Below the pieces are notes generated by a model. It was not told where the DNA came from, searched no databases, and was given only the letters and a program-made list of their open reading frames with translations. DNA of 6,274 nt from Flavobacteriaceae bacterium (lineage in GTDB: Bacteria; Bacteroidota; Bacteroidia; Flavobacteriales; Flavobacteriaceae). The DNA lies in NCBI GenBank assembly GCA_947482805.1, contig CANKLK010000119.1, positions 1-6,274 of the forward strand, written 5' to 3'. Numbering within the stretch: the first letter of the stretch is position 1; each line of letters starts with the position of its first letter. Positions 6,086 to 6,274 of this stretch are shown here, one piece after another. Both the position numbers and the translations under genes were made by a program.

Positions 6086-6117
6086 TAAAGATAGTATTTT
6101 AAAAAAATAAATTACAA
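6086..6117 (-). promoter_or_regulatory. Candidate Bacteroidota sigma-ABfr-type promoter for the ricT-gldH-PBP1A operon
   Basis: In the transcribed direction there is a TTG (6117-6115), then a 21-nt AT-rich spacer, then TATCTTTA (6093-6086). This matches the Bacteroidota -7 consensus TAnnTTTG at seven of eight positions, with a -33 TTG at a suitable distance. Transcription would start near 6080, leaving a leader of about 50 nt before the ATG at 6029. It lies just beyond the terminator of the upstream gene, which is where an operon promoter would be expected. The call rests on consensus matching alone in very AT-rich DNA, so chance matches are likely. Confidence 0.4.
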
Positions 6118-6118
6118 T

Positions 6119-6161
6119 AAAAAAATCCAAATTCCATAAGAGTTTATTTTTGGAATTTGGA
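6119..6161 (-). terminator. Rho-independent terminator of the partial upstream gene
   Basis: The arms TCCAAATTCCA (6126-6136) and TGGAATTTGGA (6151-6161) are perfect 11-bp inverted repeats around a 14-nt loop. In the minus-strand direction the hairpin is followed at once by seven T's (6125-6119), the classic terminator layout. It lies about 28 nt after the stop of the gene at 6190-6274. AT-rich AAATTCCA/TGGAATTT hairpins of this kind are, as I recall, common behind Flavobacterium genes. Confidence 0.7.
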
Positions 6162-6189
6162 ATTTCAACTATTAGAATTTCAATAAATT

Positions 6190-6274
6190 TTAGGAGATAA
6201 TTTTATATAGTTTATCAGACAATCGTATTCTGAAAGGCAAAGGCATAGTGACTTTATCACCAACTTTTGCCAAA
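6190..6274 (-). CDS. C-terminal end of an unidentified protein (partial)
   Basis: Reading the minus strand from the window edge, one frame gives 27 residues, LAKVGDKVTMPLPFRIRLSD followed by KLYKIIS, and a TAA stop at 6190-6192. Of the other two frames, one stops after five codons and the other gives an unlikely Cys-rich peptide. The chosen frame has balanced composition and is followed by a good terminator, which supports it as a real gene end. I do not recognise the family from this fragment. The terminator and the promoter candidate behind it suggest that this gene is a separate transcription unit from ricT. Confidence 0.55.
   Translation of the reverse strand, partial: LAKVGDKVTMPLPFRIRLSDKLYKIIS

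Overview
The window looks like chromosomal DNA from a gliding member of the Bacteroidota, most likely Flavobacterium or a close relative. The evidence is the AT-rich sequence, starts without Shine-Dalgarno sites, a gldH gliding-motility lipoprotein gene, a Bacteroidota-type four-helix-bundle (S23) gene, and intergenic repeats of a kind I associate with Flavobacterium. Every gene I can support is on the minus strand, so transcription runs from high to low coordinates.

Layout in the direction of transcription. At 6274-6190 is the last 27 codons of an unidentified gene, followed by a hairpin plus T-tract terminator (6161-6119). A candidate Bacteroidota promoter (6117-6086) then leads into a tight three-gene operon. 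The first gene is a PSP1/RicT-like protein with two conserved Cys clusters and a low-complexity tail (6029-4686). The second is gldH (4702-4217), which overlaps the first by 17 nt. The third is a class A penicillin-binding protein, PBP1A-like (4212-1903), 4 nt after gldH. The last two act at the cell envelope.

The 127-nt gap at 1902-1776 holds a long inverted-repeat element. Its outer arms look like a structured RNA, and a CTTCGACAAGCTCAG-type repeat sits at its tip. This is the most interesting non-coding signal in the window. After it comes a ketone-body/acetoacetate CoA-transferase locus: scoA (1775-1071) and scoB (656-1, complete except for the last base of its probable stop codon). Together they would form one enzyme moving CoA between succinyl-CoA and acetoacetate.

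The two transferase genes are separated by an S23-family four-helix-bundle gene (1044-691). It carries an in-frame TAA at the point where the family normally reads KEAD-E, yet the rest of the frame stays open to a normal family length. Short TTTGAAAA/TTTTCAAA repeats in opposite orientation flank it, so it looks like a small cassette inserted into the sco operon and now decaying. I found no tRNA, rRNA, CRISPR array, transposase or phage gene.
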